A stretch of DNA of 64,000 bases from Tomocerus qinae (Eukaryota > Arthropoda > Collembola > Entomobryomorpha > Tomoceridae), in NCBI GenBank assembly GCA_020055645.1, contig CM034546.1:105793812-105857811 (forward strand). The letters are read 5' to 3'. The notes beneath the pieces were generated by a model, which saw only the letters and a list, made by a program, of their open reading frames with translations, was not told the DNA's origin and did no database searches. Shown here piece by piece: positions 20,990-34,700 of this stretch. The stretch's first letter is position 1. Every line of letters begins with the position of its first letter. The position numbers were made by a program, and so were the translations under genes.

Positions 20990-21400
20990 CTGACCGACCT
21001 GTTTTTTAAAAATTTTTCTGATTTATTTCCCATTTCCGTAACGATGCTTTCACGTAGTTGCAATAGTGTTGCTGGCTTTTCGGCATGAACATTATCCTCG
21101 ACGATTCCCCAAAGACTGAAATCACATGGTGTTAGGTCCGGTGATTTTGGTGGCCATGAAACCGGTGCTCCCCTACCAATCCATCTGTCAGGGAAGTGGG
21201 TATCAAACCATTTGTCCAAGTCTGGAATGCGGCGTTGCCCCATCTTTCAATATGACTAAACAATTGTGAATGTGATTTGGAATTACTTGAATTAAGTCAT
21301 TTAGCATTGCTAAGCACTGATCCCCATTGCAGGCTCCATCAAAAAACAGGTTAGAGGATTCCGCCTGACCACAATCCTGCCCGACAGCAAATTGTTTCAC
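20990..21400 (-). pseudogene. Transposase C-terminal fragment, left arm (frameshifted)
   Basis: Read on the minus strand, 21400 to about 21210 gives FFDGACNGD and then ILKDGATPHS, the region around the second catalytic Asp of Tc1/mariner-like DDE transposases. Translation shifts frame near 21240 and continues as DKWFDTHFPDRWIGRG to the third catalytic region. The N-terminal DNA-binding part is missing. This is a decayed coding remnant. Confidence 0.75.
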
Positions 21401-21539
21401 TCTTTAACTGTGGTGGAGTAACGAGTAACGAACGGTATTTAGTTAAATGACTTAATTAGCCAGCTATTAATTAATTGCAAATCACAATCGTTTAGTCATT
21501 ATGCAAGGTGTGACACGGATACATTTCAGACTTGATGCT

Positions 21540-21749
21540 AGAGAATGGTTTGATACCCACTTCCCTGACAGATGGATTGGTAGGGGAGCACCGGTTTCAT
21601 GGCCACCAAAATCACCGGACCTAACACCATGTGATTTCAGTCTTTGGGGAATCGTCGAGGATAATGTTCATGCCGAAAAGCCAGCAACACTATTGCAACT
21701 ACGTGAAAGCATCGTTACGGAAATGGGAAATAAATCAGAAAAATTTTAA
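21540..21749 (+). pseudogene. Transposase C-terminal fragment, right arm
   Basis: The plus-strand copy of the same transposase end (EWFDTHFPDRWIGRG onward). It stops at SEKF, where the left-arm copy reads on, and has no catalytic Asp upstream because the duplication starts just after that point. Non-functional on its own. Confidence 0.75.
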
Positions 21750-21935
21750 AAAAACAGGTCGGTCAGTGCTGGAGCGATTACAACGGTGCCTGGAGACGAG
21801 GGTCTTCAAATTCAGTAATCTCACTAAAAAACGTATGCTCTTTCGCATGGTGTGCATATCATTGCAATACACTTAACCGATCGTCAGTTATTAAAGGTCA
21901 AAGTTCATGTATACATCATTTTGCGCCACCCTGTA

Positions 21936-24900
21936 TAGTATGCGAATTTATGGGAGTCTATGGTATATTACATGCTACTCAGACTATGTAACGATAACGA
22001 TGTATATACATACTGCTGTTAGCATCTTTCTCTTAAGAAGACTCTTCGTGTAGAATGCAATTTAATTATAAAGACTACTTATCTACGTTCGTTGTTACAT
22101 ATTATACGTACTTCCCCTTAAATCATTTTTAATTCTATAGACTACTTAGTATAAATTAAATACGTTCAATCTGAATAAAATTCCTTTACAGACTTGTAGT
22201 AGTGACTTGTGTATGCTGTAGAGTCATGCTGGATGGAAAACCTTCATCGAGTTTGTAGTTTTTGCTCTATAGTTGTCCCTCGCTGACGGTTTGGATTTTA
22301 TATAGCTAAAGTTGTAACTACATTTTTGCTAACTTTGATGTTTATGTACTTAGTACAATTCAATTATCTAGAATCTAAATACATGGGGAATACTATAATT
22401 AAGAACATATTATATATACCGTATAGAGTAGTAATTATATTTTGGAGAATCGTCTTTCTTGTTTACAATTAGCATATACTCTATATTGTATGCTTCTATT
22501 TACTACTCTTCTACGTGCTACTACATACATTCAGGATGCAAGGGAATTCAGTTGAGCAAAAACTAATAGCTATCTAATCTAATTTGCATTCATTCGAAGC
22601 GTAGTTTGTAACACAATTGTGAATGAAGAGAGGACGCGATGCAAACGTGACGACGACGGTTTGACTTTGGCTTTGATGTTCATACTGCCACAATCTTATG
22701 CGTTACAAAATCTCTCGTAAAGGTTGTACAAAAGGGTTGTGTCCAACCACATCATAATAACATAAATGACCATGCATTTATTGCATCATCACCTCATGAA
22801 CGCAGTACACACTTTCATGCATATTTACACACATGCTATAATCACTCTGAATATTCATAGTATACTTAAGGTTATAAAGGTAAACCAATTATCTGTAGAT
22901 TTAATTAAATTTTAAAAGTTGCCCATTTGGTAATTTTATACGCATCTATGAGTACCTTCATGTATAGAAAAACTTCATAGCTGCACTATTTGTCAATTCG
23001 GTTTTCTTAACTATAAACGTTACATAATATTCATTAGACTGTATAGTAGTAGCTCCAATAATATAAAAATAAAATTAACCTATTGCGTTCTCAAACACTT
23101 TTATTAATTTCAACGATGCAGAGAAGGACATGTATTAGAGAAATAATTGTGCAATCAATCAGGTACAATAAGGTCACAGCAAGAATATTTTTATCTGGGC
23201 TACGACAAATCTGAAGGGCATGGGGTTTTTGGGAAAATACCAGTTTGAGTAACGACCGTGTCACTGCGTCTTAGATGCCAAGTTATAAATGTCTTGATCA
23301 TCCTTTATTATACTTTGTTACTACTCTATTTCATTTGCTTCGCTACTATATATAGGCCACGAAAGTGCACTCGTGCACTCTGCTGCTCACTATTTTGAGG
23401 ATTACACTTATTAATTACTTTTATAACTTTTCGTAATGGCAAATTCATAGCAGTAATTATCAATTAGTCACGGATATAAGAAAAATGAAATTGCCATTAT
23501 GTATGTATTGTATTGATTGATGTAGCAAACAGAGCAAATCACATGAATTTCCTTTTTCTGCAACATCAATAGTGTCGTATGATAATGAACACGTCTTTGT
23601 TCTAATCTCTTACGGTATACCGAGACGGAAGTTTCGTTTCCCATCCCACTATAATATTTTATCTAGTAATTTATAATTACGCACGCTGTAAATCATTTAA
23701 AGCACATGCAAATAAATACAGTGGTATTAACCTTGTTTTATTTATCTGCTACAAATCGACGTAATCTTTAAACTAGACATGCTATAATATTTGCTAACAA
23801 ACTCAAACTTACATTTACATATGGTTAGAAAAGAATGCTGATAAAATTTTACGCATAAACATGATGTAAATGCAGCTTGAAAGTAAAATACCCTAGAAAT
23901 GCATATTTCTAAACGTGCCAAGATATTTCTTAAGAATTTGGGTGGAGAACTACAAACTACATTATAAATTGAATAGTTCTTGGCATTGGCATCGACTAGA
24001 AGAAATGCAACGTAACGAAGAACAAGAAGATTTACGAGCAATCCAATCGGATTATTGACTATAAAGATATAGATTGAGGTATTCCTTGCAGAAAGAGTTT
24101 ATTTTGACCGTAATCTTAGTCTGCACTGGTCAATTGCAATTTGCAATCAACTAGCTATCAATAACGATATTCTTAAGATGCTATTCTGCTACCTGTTTAT
24201 AATAATGCATTTTATCTGCATCAAAAGTTGCATCTCAAAGGTTGCGCTGGCTATGATTGTAGTGGACAGTGTGTGGTTGCGACAGGCTGGATTGCAATGA
24301 ACCATTACGTCATGAGAGCGAGTAGCCTTTAGTAGTATAGTCAGAGACTAGCTTAAAAATATGCTCCATCAGAGTAAATGAAGTACCAGGTTATGTTTTG
24401 GATCTGTGGGACAGAATCCAGTTTGTGGGCACTCTAATGCGTTACCAATATTTATTTTGCAAAGAGTACATCCTACTTCATTAAAAAGTGGTATGGCAGC
24501 CAGACACTTAGCTAGACAGCGTCCCTATAATTGCGACCGCACTATGTACACTGTACACATAACATGTACTCATTTGAATATTATAGCTCTTTAACTATAA
24601 TTATAACGTGTCAGTGTGTCAAACTCTACAAGATAACCTACTCGACTTCTTATAGTATACTCACCATCAGAAACCTTTTACACTCCGGCTCTGTCTGCCC
24701 TTTTGTTGCGATTTCTTTTAGATTTTTGAATCTGTTTATATTATCTGATACTGATATTATAATATATAGTTGTGTGTGTAAGTATATAAGTATGTGCTAC
24801 TATGTACCAGGAATTGCTATCTGCAACTAAATCTCTCTCATTGTGATAGGTAGTGTTTATGTGCAGTCTGTACTTTGGCATTTGATCAGATCGCAGGACA

Positions 24901-27900
24901 AGAAATGAGATATATCTTTCGGTTAATACCTTTGTATTACATTGTGTTAGAACACTTGAGATATTTTAAATCGCCCTGCCCACCCCTCAGGGCTTGTATT
25001 GATAACTCTTCTCTATATAAGCGTCACTAGTCAATTTACACATAAACACGCCCTTTACAGGAGGGATTTGACCAAATCAAGCCAAGTCTCCTCTTATGAA
25101 CTTCACGATATCATCTTCTATTACAATCATTCCAATAAACTCAAGTCACTATCAAATCCTGCGTACAAATTGAGTTACTACCATTCACACTCACTAGACA
25201 CTAAGTAGATACATTAAACTTTAATTAAAGCTTACTGCTAGGATAGGAAGATATATTGTTTCTACTATACTCATCTTTACATAATTCGATGATGAATTTT
25301 ATGCCGTTAATAATAAACTATCCTATCACCAAGAGCTTATTTTAAAATGCCGGTTGGGAAGATGAATGCAAGATATACCCATGTAATAACATGTTTATGG
25401 TTATTTACAGGTTACTATTATACGCTAGAATACACAAATACATTTGTTAAGCCCGTAAACTCAATCTATGAAAATTTCTGTACCTTATTGAATTAACACA
25501 ATAATTTTTATTATTTTGCCATGAATGCACCTTTCATAACTCCTTGCACAAATGCATAAACTACATGTTCTTATCATTTCATACCATTATAATGTGATAT
25601 TAAATGGAGTTTTGTATTGTTTATATCTTTCGAGTGTAAATCGGTTGATGTACATACAAAAGATATAATCTTTAGTGTTTCATAAGTAATCCTTATCCTA
25701 TTATTATCTCCACTCTACAGAGATCTCCTATCAAAAATTTTAAAAGCTCGTTTCGTTTTTTAACTTTATGTTTTATGTTTCTGCCTATTTTTATTACTTC
25801 AGCTGTAATAACATACACTCAAGAGCAATAGAATGCACGCAGTAATATCTGTATCTGCTTTTTAGGTACTGCAGTTTATGTTGCACTCCTTAGAAAACGG
25901 CCTTTGTCTAATTAATAAATGTATTGTCCTATCTTTAATTTATGATACATATTATTGGTTTTAATGTAACATGAGATTTAATTACAATAGAAAAAGTTAA
26001 AACAACATTTATAAACAAGTATATAGGGTTCAAAAACCGGGAACGGCTGGTATCAGTAATAATTATAGTCATGTATACGTTCAGGTACAGTGTGTCTGTC
26101 AGGTTACATTAAATATACTCTAAATGCAGTAATATTCCATGCGTAGCATAGACAATTTTTCATATTCCCATTCGGTGGCTGAAGAAGGAAGATCTTCAAT
26201 TACAGATTACAGAGTTCTGCACAAACTTACATTACTATATAGTTATAGCCATATCTATAGTGTACTTCTCCTGTGTTTTACCTATAAATAAATGAAACCG
26301 TGCAGTGCACCTTTCAGCATTCACACAATTACTCATACTACTCAAGCATTTTAACAATCTCAAGTGTCCATGTGTTGTGCTACCTCCACTCCTCACTCAA
26401 TGCATGTTCAATTCATAATATCGACGAAATGCAAGTTGCAACCGCAAATTGACTACTCTCTATACCTCTATACACGTACAGTTAGGTACGTGTATTGATT
26501 ATACGCAACTGCACACATACATAGATTAAAAGAAACTGATAATGTTCGTTCATTGTGCATTATTTTCTTAAAAGAAAGGAATCAATGAACCTCTAAATCA
26601 ATTAGAGACCAATCAGAAATCATAGAACATTGTGCTCTGTATCTCGACTGATATAACTTCTTGTTCAAACAATAACACGTACAAAATACAGTCACCACAA
26701 ATGTAAGCAAAAACTTTTGAATTATACATGTCCTATAAAATAATGAATATCTACAAGAAACGCCTAAATAGACAGATGACAGAATTTGATCATAATTTCA
26801 TGTGGAATCTACCTGTAGTGAAACCATGCAGGGAAAAGTATACGCTTTTCTTTTGTGCGAATTTAAAAGAGCAAAAACATTCAGCAGAGTATTTTCCATG
26901 CATAAAAAGGTAATAACTACCTCGGTTTTAGTTTTCAAGTTTCAGTTCTAAAAGGGTTAGCATTGCACAAGAAACTCAGTACATCTATTTTTATACTACA
27001 AAGTATCAATCAATGCTATAATTTTTTTTAAAGAGAAACGTAAATGCAGTTCCTCAGCTACAATCACAATGAGACAGATACATGTAATGTTAGTAAACAG
27101 CTATTAAAATCTTTGTAATAGGGGTAGATGTTAGTACATGTAATTTCATACATTCACAGAGAGATATAGAACTGAGAAATTGCTGATTTGACATGAAAAA
27201 GAGCATAAAAGCTGAAGACGAGACGAAGAGCAAGAGGAACAAAGAGAATAGAAACCATGATTCATAAAAGACAGGAAAAGCAAGCATTAAAAGTCGACTT
27301 TATAAAAAACCCTTGCAAGCTTAATTACATTGGACAAAGGCATAACTTAAAATACATGGATACAATAAGTACTAGGGAAATAGGTTTCAAAACAAAGTCC
27401 AGGTTTATGTAGCCCTTTTTAAATGCAAAGTAGGAGACCCTTGACTGAAAAGATAGAGTTGTTGCCTGCCTTTCCTATCTTTGCATAATGTGATAAATGA
27501 TAGGAAAGTGTAGTTATCAAGTGTTGATGTAGTAGAGAGTGAGATGGCAGGGTGTGCATTTAATCTTGTGTCACTCACATTCACATCGTGTGAGAAATTG
27601 AATGGCGCGCCTTCATGAGAGCACACGCACGAGAGCCGGCTCCTCGGCAAAATGGAAAGTAAATACAGAGGAAATAGCTATAGTTGATGTAGAATACGAT
27701 GCATGTGGATGATACCTACACTCTGCAGAATACATAGGTAGAGATGAGACGTAGAAAAGTAGTGCATGCAGTGAGTCCTTAAATATACAAAGGCAGGTAG
27801 GACCTGCTAAATGTATGTATATGCAGTAGTGTATGTATGGCAGAACGGTGTAAGTAAAGTATAATATTTTGAGTGTAATGTATGTGTATGTATAGGTTAT

Positions 27901-28300
27901 GGCAGGCAGGCTGTTGCGTTTTGGTATGGTTTCGGCCATGCATGCATGCGATAGAATCCCAATGCACACGAACTCATGCGCATCGTTTTTTGCGCTCTTG
28001 TCCTATCCTCGATTTGGTTTTCTTTTCTTGGGAAAGACAGCCGGTCAAGTAACTGCGTTGAAGAACGAGACGGCAGCATTGCTTCACCACAAGCCGAACC
28101 TTTCTTTCCTCCGTTTTACCCCTTTACTGCCTGCCTTGCCTTTATTCTTAGATATTCCTCTCCTAAGAGAACATACTCAAGAAAGAAAGAAGAGCAGTTA
28201 TGTAGTTGTTGTTGGTTCGTTCGTCGCTCTACGATTCATTGCTCGAAATACTTTAATTATGATTATGGACCATTATGATATTTTATTTTATTGGATATTA
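21936..28300. other. Intergenic stretch, no gene seen
   Basis: AT-rich sequence with many chance open frames of 60-118 codons on both strands and no recognisable domain. Between about 27.4 and 28.2 kb base composition becomes less AT-rich and open frames overlap on both strands, which reflects composition and not coding. No RNA gene was recognised. Confidence 0.55.
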
Positions 28301-28320
28301 AAACATCTTACTCATCACTG

Positions 28321-28777
28321 AATTTGCATAGAGCGCTAAATAATAGCGACCGACCGACAGGGATTCACGAATTTAATGTTGCATTTAGAATTTAGCCGTG
28401 TCGTGCGTCGTGCTCTCGTCCTCTTTTCTACGTATCAAATCAACTGTACATAGTTCTATACTATACTACGTTCGTGTGTGTGTGCTTCAGTTCGTGTTCC
28501 TCAGTGAGTTTAATACTCTATAAAATCCAATATTATTAAATTCATCCTCTGCAGCTCTCTAATGTGATCACTAATTAACCAATGGTCAAAGACCTGATTG
28601 TCAGTCATCAGTTATTATCTTGTGGATCTTGGATCGGACACCGGGTTTTGTTGTCATCAATAGAATAGCAGACTGTCGGCGAGGCGAGATCTATGAATGA
28701 TTGACTCATTGCCATTCACCATTGTTCATCGTCGACCATATGCGTCCACCATCAACACATCAACTGTCGCTATTTTG
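28321..28777 (+). promoter_or_regulatory. Possible LARP1 promoter and first non-coding exon
   Basis: The only clearly less AT-rich, CG-containing patch in the 25 kb before LARP1. It contains a pyrimidine run (CCTCTTTTC at about 28420-28430), GTGTGTGTG, an initiator-like TCAGT near 28500, and a plausible 5' splice donor (TTTTG|GTAGGT) at 28778. The LARP1 start codon at 37936 lies 75 bp after a good 3' splice acceptor (TTTGCAG ending at 37861), so an upstream non-coding exon must exist; this patch is the best candidate. Inference only. Confidence 0.3.
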
Positions 28778-31700
28778 GTAGGTGTTTCAAATTCACGATT
28801 AAATATTAATATTTACGTTTTTTAGACCCCATTCACTATATTCGGCAGATTGAACCGTATAGTCCCATCCCACCCCCTGCCTGCCATATACTATGCCATT
28901 TATTGCTTTGTAGTATAGGTCAGTTCACTACGCAGTTTTATGTGAATGGATTTAATTAATATTAACATCTCCACAATCATTCAAGCATCATAAATAATGA
29001 CAACCGTTATCCAGTTACTTAGTTGTTTTTTACTTTTCTAGTTATGACGTAATAGTATGCACTCAATAATTCATAAATACTTATCATTTCCATTTCACAT
29101 TCAATTTCAATATTACAATAAGAAACATGGAATGCCACCGACAAACATTTTGTTGTCATATACCTTCACCCTTTATGTTGTATGTACAATTTATGTACAA
29201 TAGTCACAGATTTTTTTGATGAATTTCCCAAGGAATGTTGAATGACTAATGAATTTCAGAAAAGTTTTGAGAGGAATGTATAACCCCTGAATATATTATA
29301 TCGTAAAGCTGAAAGAAAAGGGTTGTTTTTTAATTCATTTGATATTGTATTGTATACATAGTTCATATGCTTTTGTTTTCAGGATAGGATATGTATTTAT
29401 TGATTTACCCTATCATAATTAATTATTATTGTCACATTGTCAGAGCCCAACAACAAACAAATGACAATGCAATTAAAATTATACAGTAGTATACCAGTAG
29501 TATACCATATACTCAATAATTATTTTGTAGTTGAGTTCAGTTTCTGTTTGAGTATTTCTGGATTTCAGTTTTGTGTTTTCTTCAATTGTAGAATTGGGGT
29601 TTTAAAAGCCTAATTTCGACAAACTCCGAATATTCAACCTTAAGTATGAAATAATAGCAATAATTCAACTTTGGATACATGGACAGTTGCAACGCTGCAA
29701 GTAGCCGAAACATCGGGTTCAAAATTTTCATAACAAGAAGGGACATTGATTTGTTTCAACCTTGTTGTATAGGAAATTCAAGTATATCAAACACCAATAC
29801 CAAATCTAGCCAAACTATGAAATATCAAGTCATCAAAATGTCATTTAAGCATGCAATATAAAGACAGCGTTGTCCAAATCCAAACGATGGCCATCGTCGT
29901 ATTAAATTGCCAATGCGATTTCATGAAAAAGAACCTTATTTGGAAATATAGGCATATAGCATTTCAGTCCTCAAAGAAAATATTTGGTTGAAATTGTAAT
30001 GTAAGTAAATAATTTGTATTAATCTAATATAATACGATGATTCAGCTAGTCAAGAGGCATTCACAAAAAGGCTATGATTTGTGTAGGAAAGAATAGTTTT
30101 ATTTTCATTGTTTGTGCAAAATATGCTTATGAAATTATTTTATTACTTTATGGCTAGCATTAGCATAAATAATATCGTACTAAGAAGTTAGGACTTTGTG
30201 AGTACACATCTCGTATGTTAACCTTGTTATACCAAACGTTCACTATATAAAATGAAAAATTGTGAAACTCAGCTCACATTTTCATTCATTGTAGTACTGT
30301 TCCTTTAGTTTAAACTTTAAACGTAAACTACTAGATTTAGTGTTTATTTTAGCTAATTGAAACTAATCCTCCTCAGTTTTTTCGTTCTGTAATTCGACTT
30401 TAGGAAAAAGGGTCACTTAAAAATTCAATGTTTCAACAATTTGTTAAAGTCAAAAATTCTAAATCGCATATTTGCATAATTTTCCTTAATATAATGGCTT
30501 GTGAAATGGTGAATAATGGCCAACGGCTAACGAAACACTAGACCTTGTATTTCGCCTATTTTTTACCGACAGTACTGTACAGGTTATTCTTGTCAATATC
30601 AATATCATAATATTTTACATAATAAGTAACTATAAAAAGTAAAATATTTCTAGGGATAGGTGCCTATAGTTTTCTACAGAAGCCTTTTCTTATCCTGTAA
30701 CATTTTGTTAATCTTAATCTGTTGGGAAGCTACAACAAAGCTACATTAGGTTTTATATTATTTTGGATCAATCTTTCGGAAAATTACATTTTACTGCGTT
30801 GTATTTTGTATTGTACTGCACTGCAATTCTAATTTAGACAGTGGTAGGATTTACTTTTGTAAGGTTTGGGCTTATATTCATCATTGATCTCTAGTTTTAT
30901 TATTTTCACATTTTAAGCTGTATTTTAAGATAGTACGATACGATACGAATGCTGTAAAAATGCACAAACGACTAATAAATACACACCTACCGTATTACCT
31001 AAAAGTATTACAAAATAATTTCATAAAATAATAATAGTAAGAGTTTTGAAAATTCTGTTGCAGTATTCCTCGTTGAAGTTGAAGGTGATACCTAATTTTA
31101 GTCATATTTTTATACTTTTACTTTTTTATATTTAGTATACCTATGCTTTTATGCTTAGATTACAAAATAACTACATAATAATTATGTATGCTACATCTAC
31201 CAATTATCTTAAGCCGTAAATTGAAAGTGAGGCGTGAATTGAAAGTGTTAATCTAATTTCGTATGGTAATAAATGGCAATATTACATTAATTACCATTTT
31301 ACGATAACATATGAATGACAAGTTGAACAATATTTGTACAAGAGTACAAGCACTGTCTCTGTGAGTGTGAGGAGGCTCTTTCAACTATTCTTCACTCAGT
31401 AACAATAACAGTTAATTAAATGACCGGATCAATAAGCTGACACACATTTACGTATAATACAATTTCATTAAGTTGAATACTATCTAATTAATAAGTTTTA
31501 TTTATCGTGAATGTTGTCTACCTACCTCTTGCCTGAATTATTGTCGATGATAATTATGACTGTTATGACTATGACAGCTAAGCTCAGATCGCTATTTAAG
31601 ACTATGTTAAAACCAATAAGACTATTGTGCTTTACGATTGAGTTACCTCTACAATTTATATCAGATTTGTAATATCACTGAATAATTCATACTTCAATAA

Positions 31701-34700
31701 TTTCATTTTAAATTCAAAATTGGGTCTAATTTTTATATGCCCCAAACTTGTCTTCACTCTGACACACAGACCCACTTTATATAGTAAACCCACGGAAGTA
31801 GAAGTTCATGTAAACCTAAAATGACTTCAAGACTTGAGAATACTGAAGATTAGAGATATAGCAAAGCAAGGGGCAAGGAATAAGTTTTAATGACACAACT
31901 AATAATTAATTAGTATTTACGATACGAAAAATAGTTTATGTGTTTATATAACTTTATATAATGTAATACATTTACTTGTATATTACCTTCTAAGATTTAC
32001 GTAAACTAAAAGTAGCATTTTCATAGTCATATACGTGTCATAAAATTATCTGTGTTGACTAGCCTTGAATTTTGATTCAGTAAATTTTATTTCTTTAGAC
32101 ACGACATAACACAATAATGTCATGTCATCAAAATTTATATTTAATATGTAAGTATCTATAGGTGTTGGTGATTTAGGTGCTCAGGTAGTATACGTAATAT
32201 ACTAGAATTATTAGTCCATCTACAGATAGGCATTTTATTTTTAACTTTGTGGTAGCGTACACCCTTAGAAGACTATCTATTACCATTTCACTGAAATTCA
32301 GTGTCTGTATCACCAAGACCCTTTTCAACAATCCCATACCTTGTAAGTTTGTAAGTAAGGATGAATGACATTCAGTTAGGGTTTAATCAATTCTTATTTT
32401 TCTCCTTCGTATTGCATACAATTCATTGTAGCCATTGTAGGGTAAGGAATGGAGACTTTATTAGGGGAAGGTACTCTTTGAAATCTAAATATAATACATT
32501 ATCTAGGTTAGTTTAGGTACTGAGTATTGAATGGAAAAAGTTAAACCTTCAAGGGTACTTATCACTTAATTTTAACCGAGCTTACGGCTTGGCTAAGGAC
32601 TACACATTCTCACCGTTTTGTTAATAATGTTCATTCTCTCACAACACTCTTCCCTGACCGCGCACACAATTTTTTTGTGACAAGGTTAAATAAAAAGTTT
32701 CTTTATATTATTCATGTATTATTATACTTAATTTGATTAAAATTTAAATCAAAATTAGGCTATCTTAGTTAATATTTAATATTTCTTAATTACAATAAAT
32801 AGTTTCACATTTAACTTCGACTTGTAGTTAATAGATAAGTTGGTTCAGTTGTAATAAAATTCTAAATAGTTTATTGACCACAATTCCTATTTTCATAATC
32901 CACTTATAACCAAAACCAACCAGTGGTACTTGGCCATTGACCACTACACACAAATACTCTTTACGAAGACAGTGTCTAGTGCCTACTGTCCAGTGACCGC
33001 ATGGAACGGTAGCCTCCTCCCTCGTTTATACAGACTAAAGATGATATGAAATTGTAGGTAGCAAATGTTCAGGTAGTTTGTTTAGGACGTAATAAAATAT
33101 TATTCAAAATATTTGTAATATTATATTGTAAAGTATTGCTCTTTCTGATATTACTCCCGACAGATTACAAATTATACATGCCTCAGTGCCAATATTAAAT
33201 ACGAACCCACGAGATTTGTTTATGAATTGTGTACCTTTCCGTCTATTTACAACCTATCTATACCGTAAGCAAAGTAGGCATGTATTCAGATCTCTTTATG
33301 TCGCTTACTAAAATGTATAATAGGTGTATAGCATAACATCACAATCAAAGTAACTAAAAGGCTAAGCTGTGCTGTGGGCTGCTTTTACTATATTAAATTC
33401 TGTTTGAATATATTAGTCACATACCATACAACGATTCACAATAGCACCTTCTTGTACATTGCCAGTGTATTTACATACCACAGTATTTATACAGCAAGAC
33501 ATAGTAGTAGTAAAGTAAATTAAATAGTATTGGTATGAAAATTATTCCCTGAGTAATCTGTTTGTGTAGTATTTGTGAAAATATCGTACACATATGTTAA
33601 AGTGTATTAGCTATGTGTGTAAGAATGTGTAGTATGTAGTAGTAAATGTAGGTATATGGATTTGAATAACCTAAGCCATTAGCTAACAGATAAGCTGTAG
33701 ACATTGATATAGGCATAGAATTAGTATATATGTATGGTGTATTTATCTTCGGCTTTTGATCATACTCATGCACTCTACTCTTCACATCACAAATTCACAA
33801 GTCACAACTCAACTCTCAGGAAAAGAGTGAGAATTTGAATGTTGACTCTCTGACTCTATTAGAGCTAAAGCTTAGCGAAGTATATCTGCTGAGCTTATTT
33901 ACAAGAGCGTGTTATTGGAGAGCAGAAGAGTCTATCAACTATTGCGCATCTACTGAGTGGTTCTTTTCTTACCATCTTACTTCCCTACTTTGCTTTGTTT
34001 GAAAAATATTTATTCATTCTGATTGCTGAAAAGAGTTTTGTTAAGTTTGTGACAGTATACAAGTGAAGTAAATGAATTCCGAAACTAGAAGGAACTTGTG
34101 ATCTTAATATCCCATTGGGATGGAATTGGGAGAAAAGAATCAAGTACGTAGGTATCAACAGTTTCGAGGAAATTGTTTATTTTTTTCCTATTGTGGGGTT
34201 TGATTTGCATTGCAATGTGTAGAAGTGTGACACAATAAGAGTGAAATGGGGAAGTAGAAATGCATGCAGTAGTATGCAGCCTGTTATAAATATGTGTACA
34301 CATGTCCTAGTAGAAGCATTTATATGGTACAGTTAGAAAACGAACGAATTGAAACAGATAATAGCCTAGCTTTACGTGAGACTTAATCTATTAGGCTTGA
34401 CGTGGTTGGATGGATGTTTAATCAAAACATTCACTTTGACTTTGTTGACGTAGTATCAACTAATATAGGTCTTTACATTTCCATTAAATGTGGAATCACC
34501 AAATTGGCAGTTGATATTCTTACTTGGTTAAATTAGTTGCTCTGGTTGTGATTTTGTGGTTTCGTTATGTGTGCTGGAGTATCCGACAGACGCCCGTGAC
34601 TCCTATACTAAGTAATACATACATACGTAACTTGGAATAGTGATGATTGCTGCCCTGTCTGTGGGTTTATATGTTATGTAAATTGTGCTACGTAATCATA

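Larger units (their letters stand above)
20822..21933. mobile_element. Folded-back Tc1/mariner-type transposon remnant with TA target duplication
   Basis: The element begins CAGGGTGGCGCAAAATGATG and ends with the reverse complement, flanked on both sides by TA (20820-20821 and 21934-21935), the Tc1/mariner target duplication. Beyond the termini, arms of about 410 bp (20822 to about 21234 and about 21519 to 21933) are inverted copies of each other; in the outer 115 bp I count about four differences. Both arms encode the same transposase C-terminal piece, one on each strand, with RWIGRGAPVSWPPKSPDL and a TPCDFSLWG segment that contains the third catalytic acidic position. The element is a non-autonomous derivative made by inverted duplication of one end, and it is not intact. 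Confidence 0.85.

Noticed and set aside
27899-28321. 140-codon open frame on the plus strand
   Set aside because: Overlapping open frames occur in several frames and both strands here because base composition is less AT-rich. No domain, signal peptide or splice partner is visible, and the translation looks random.
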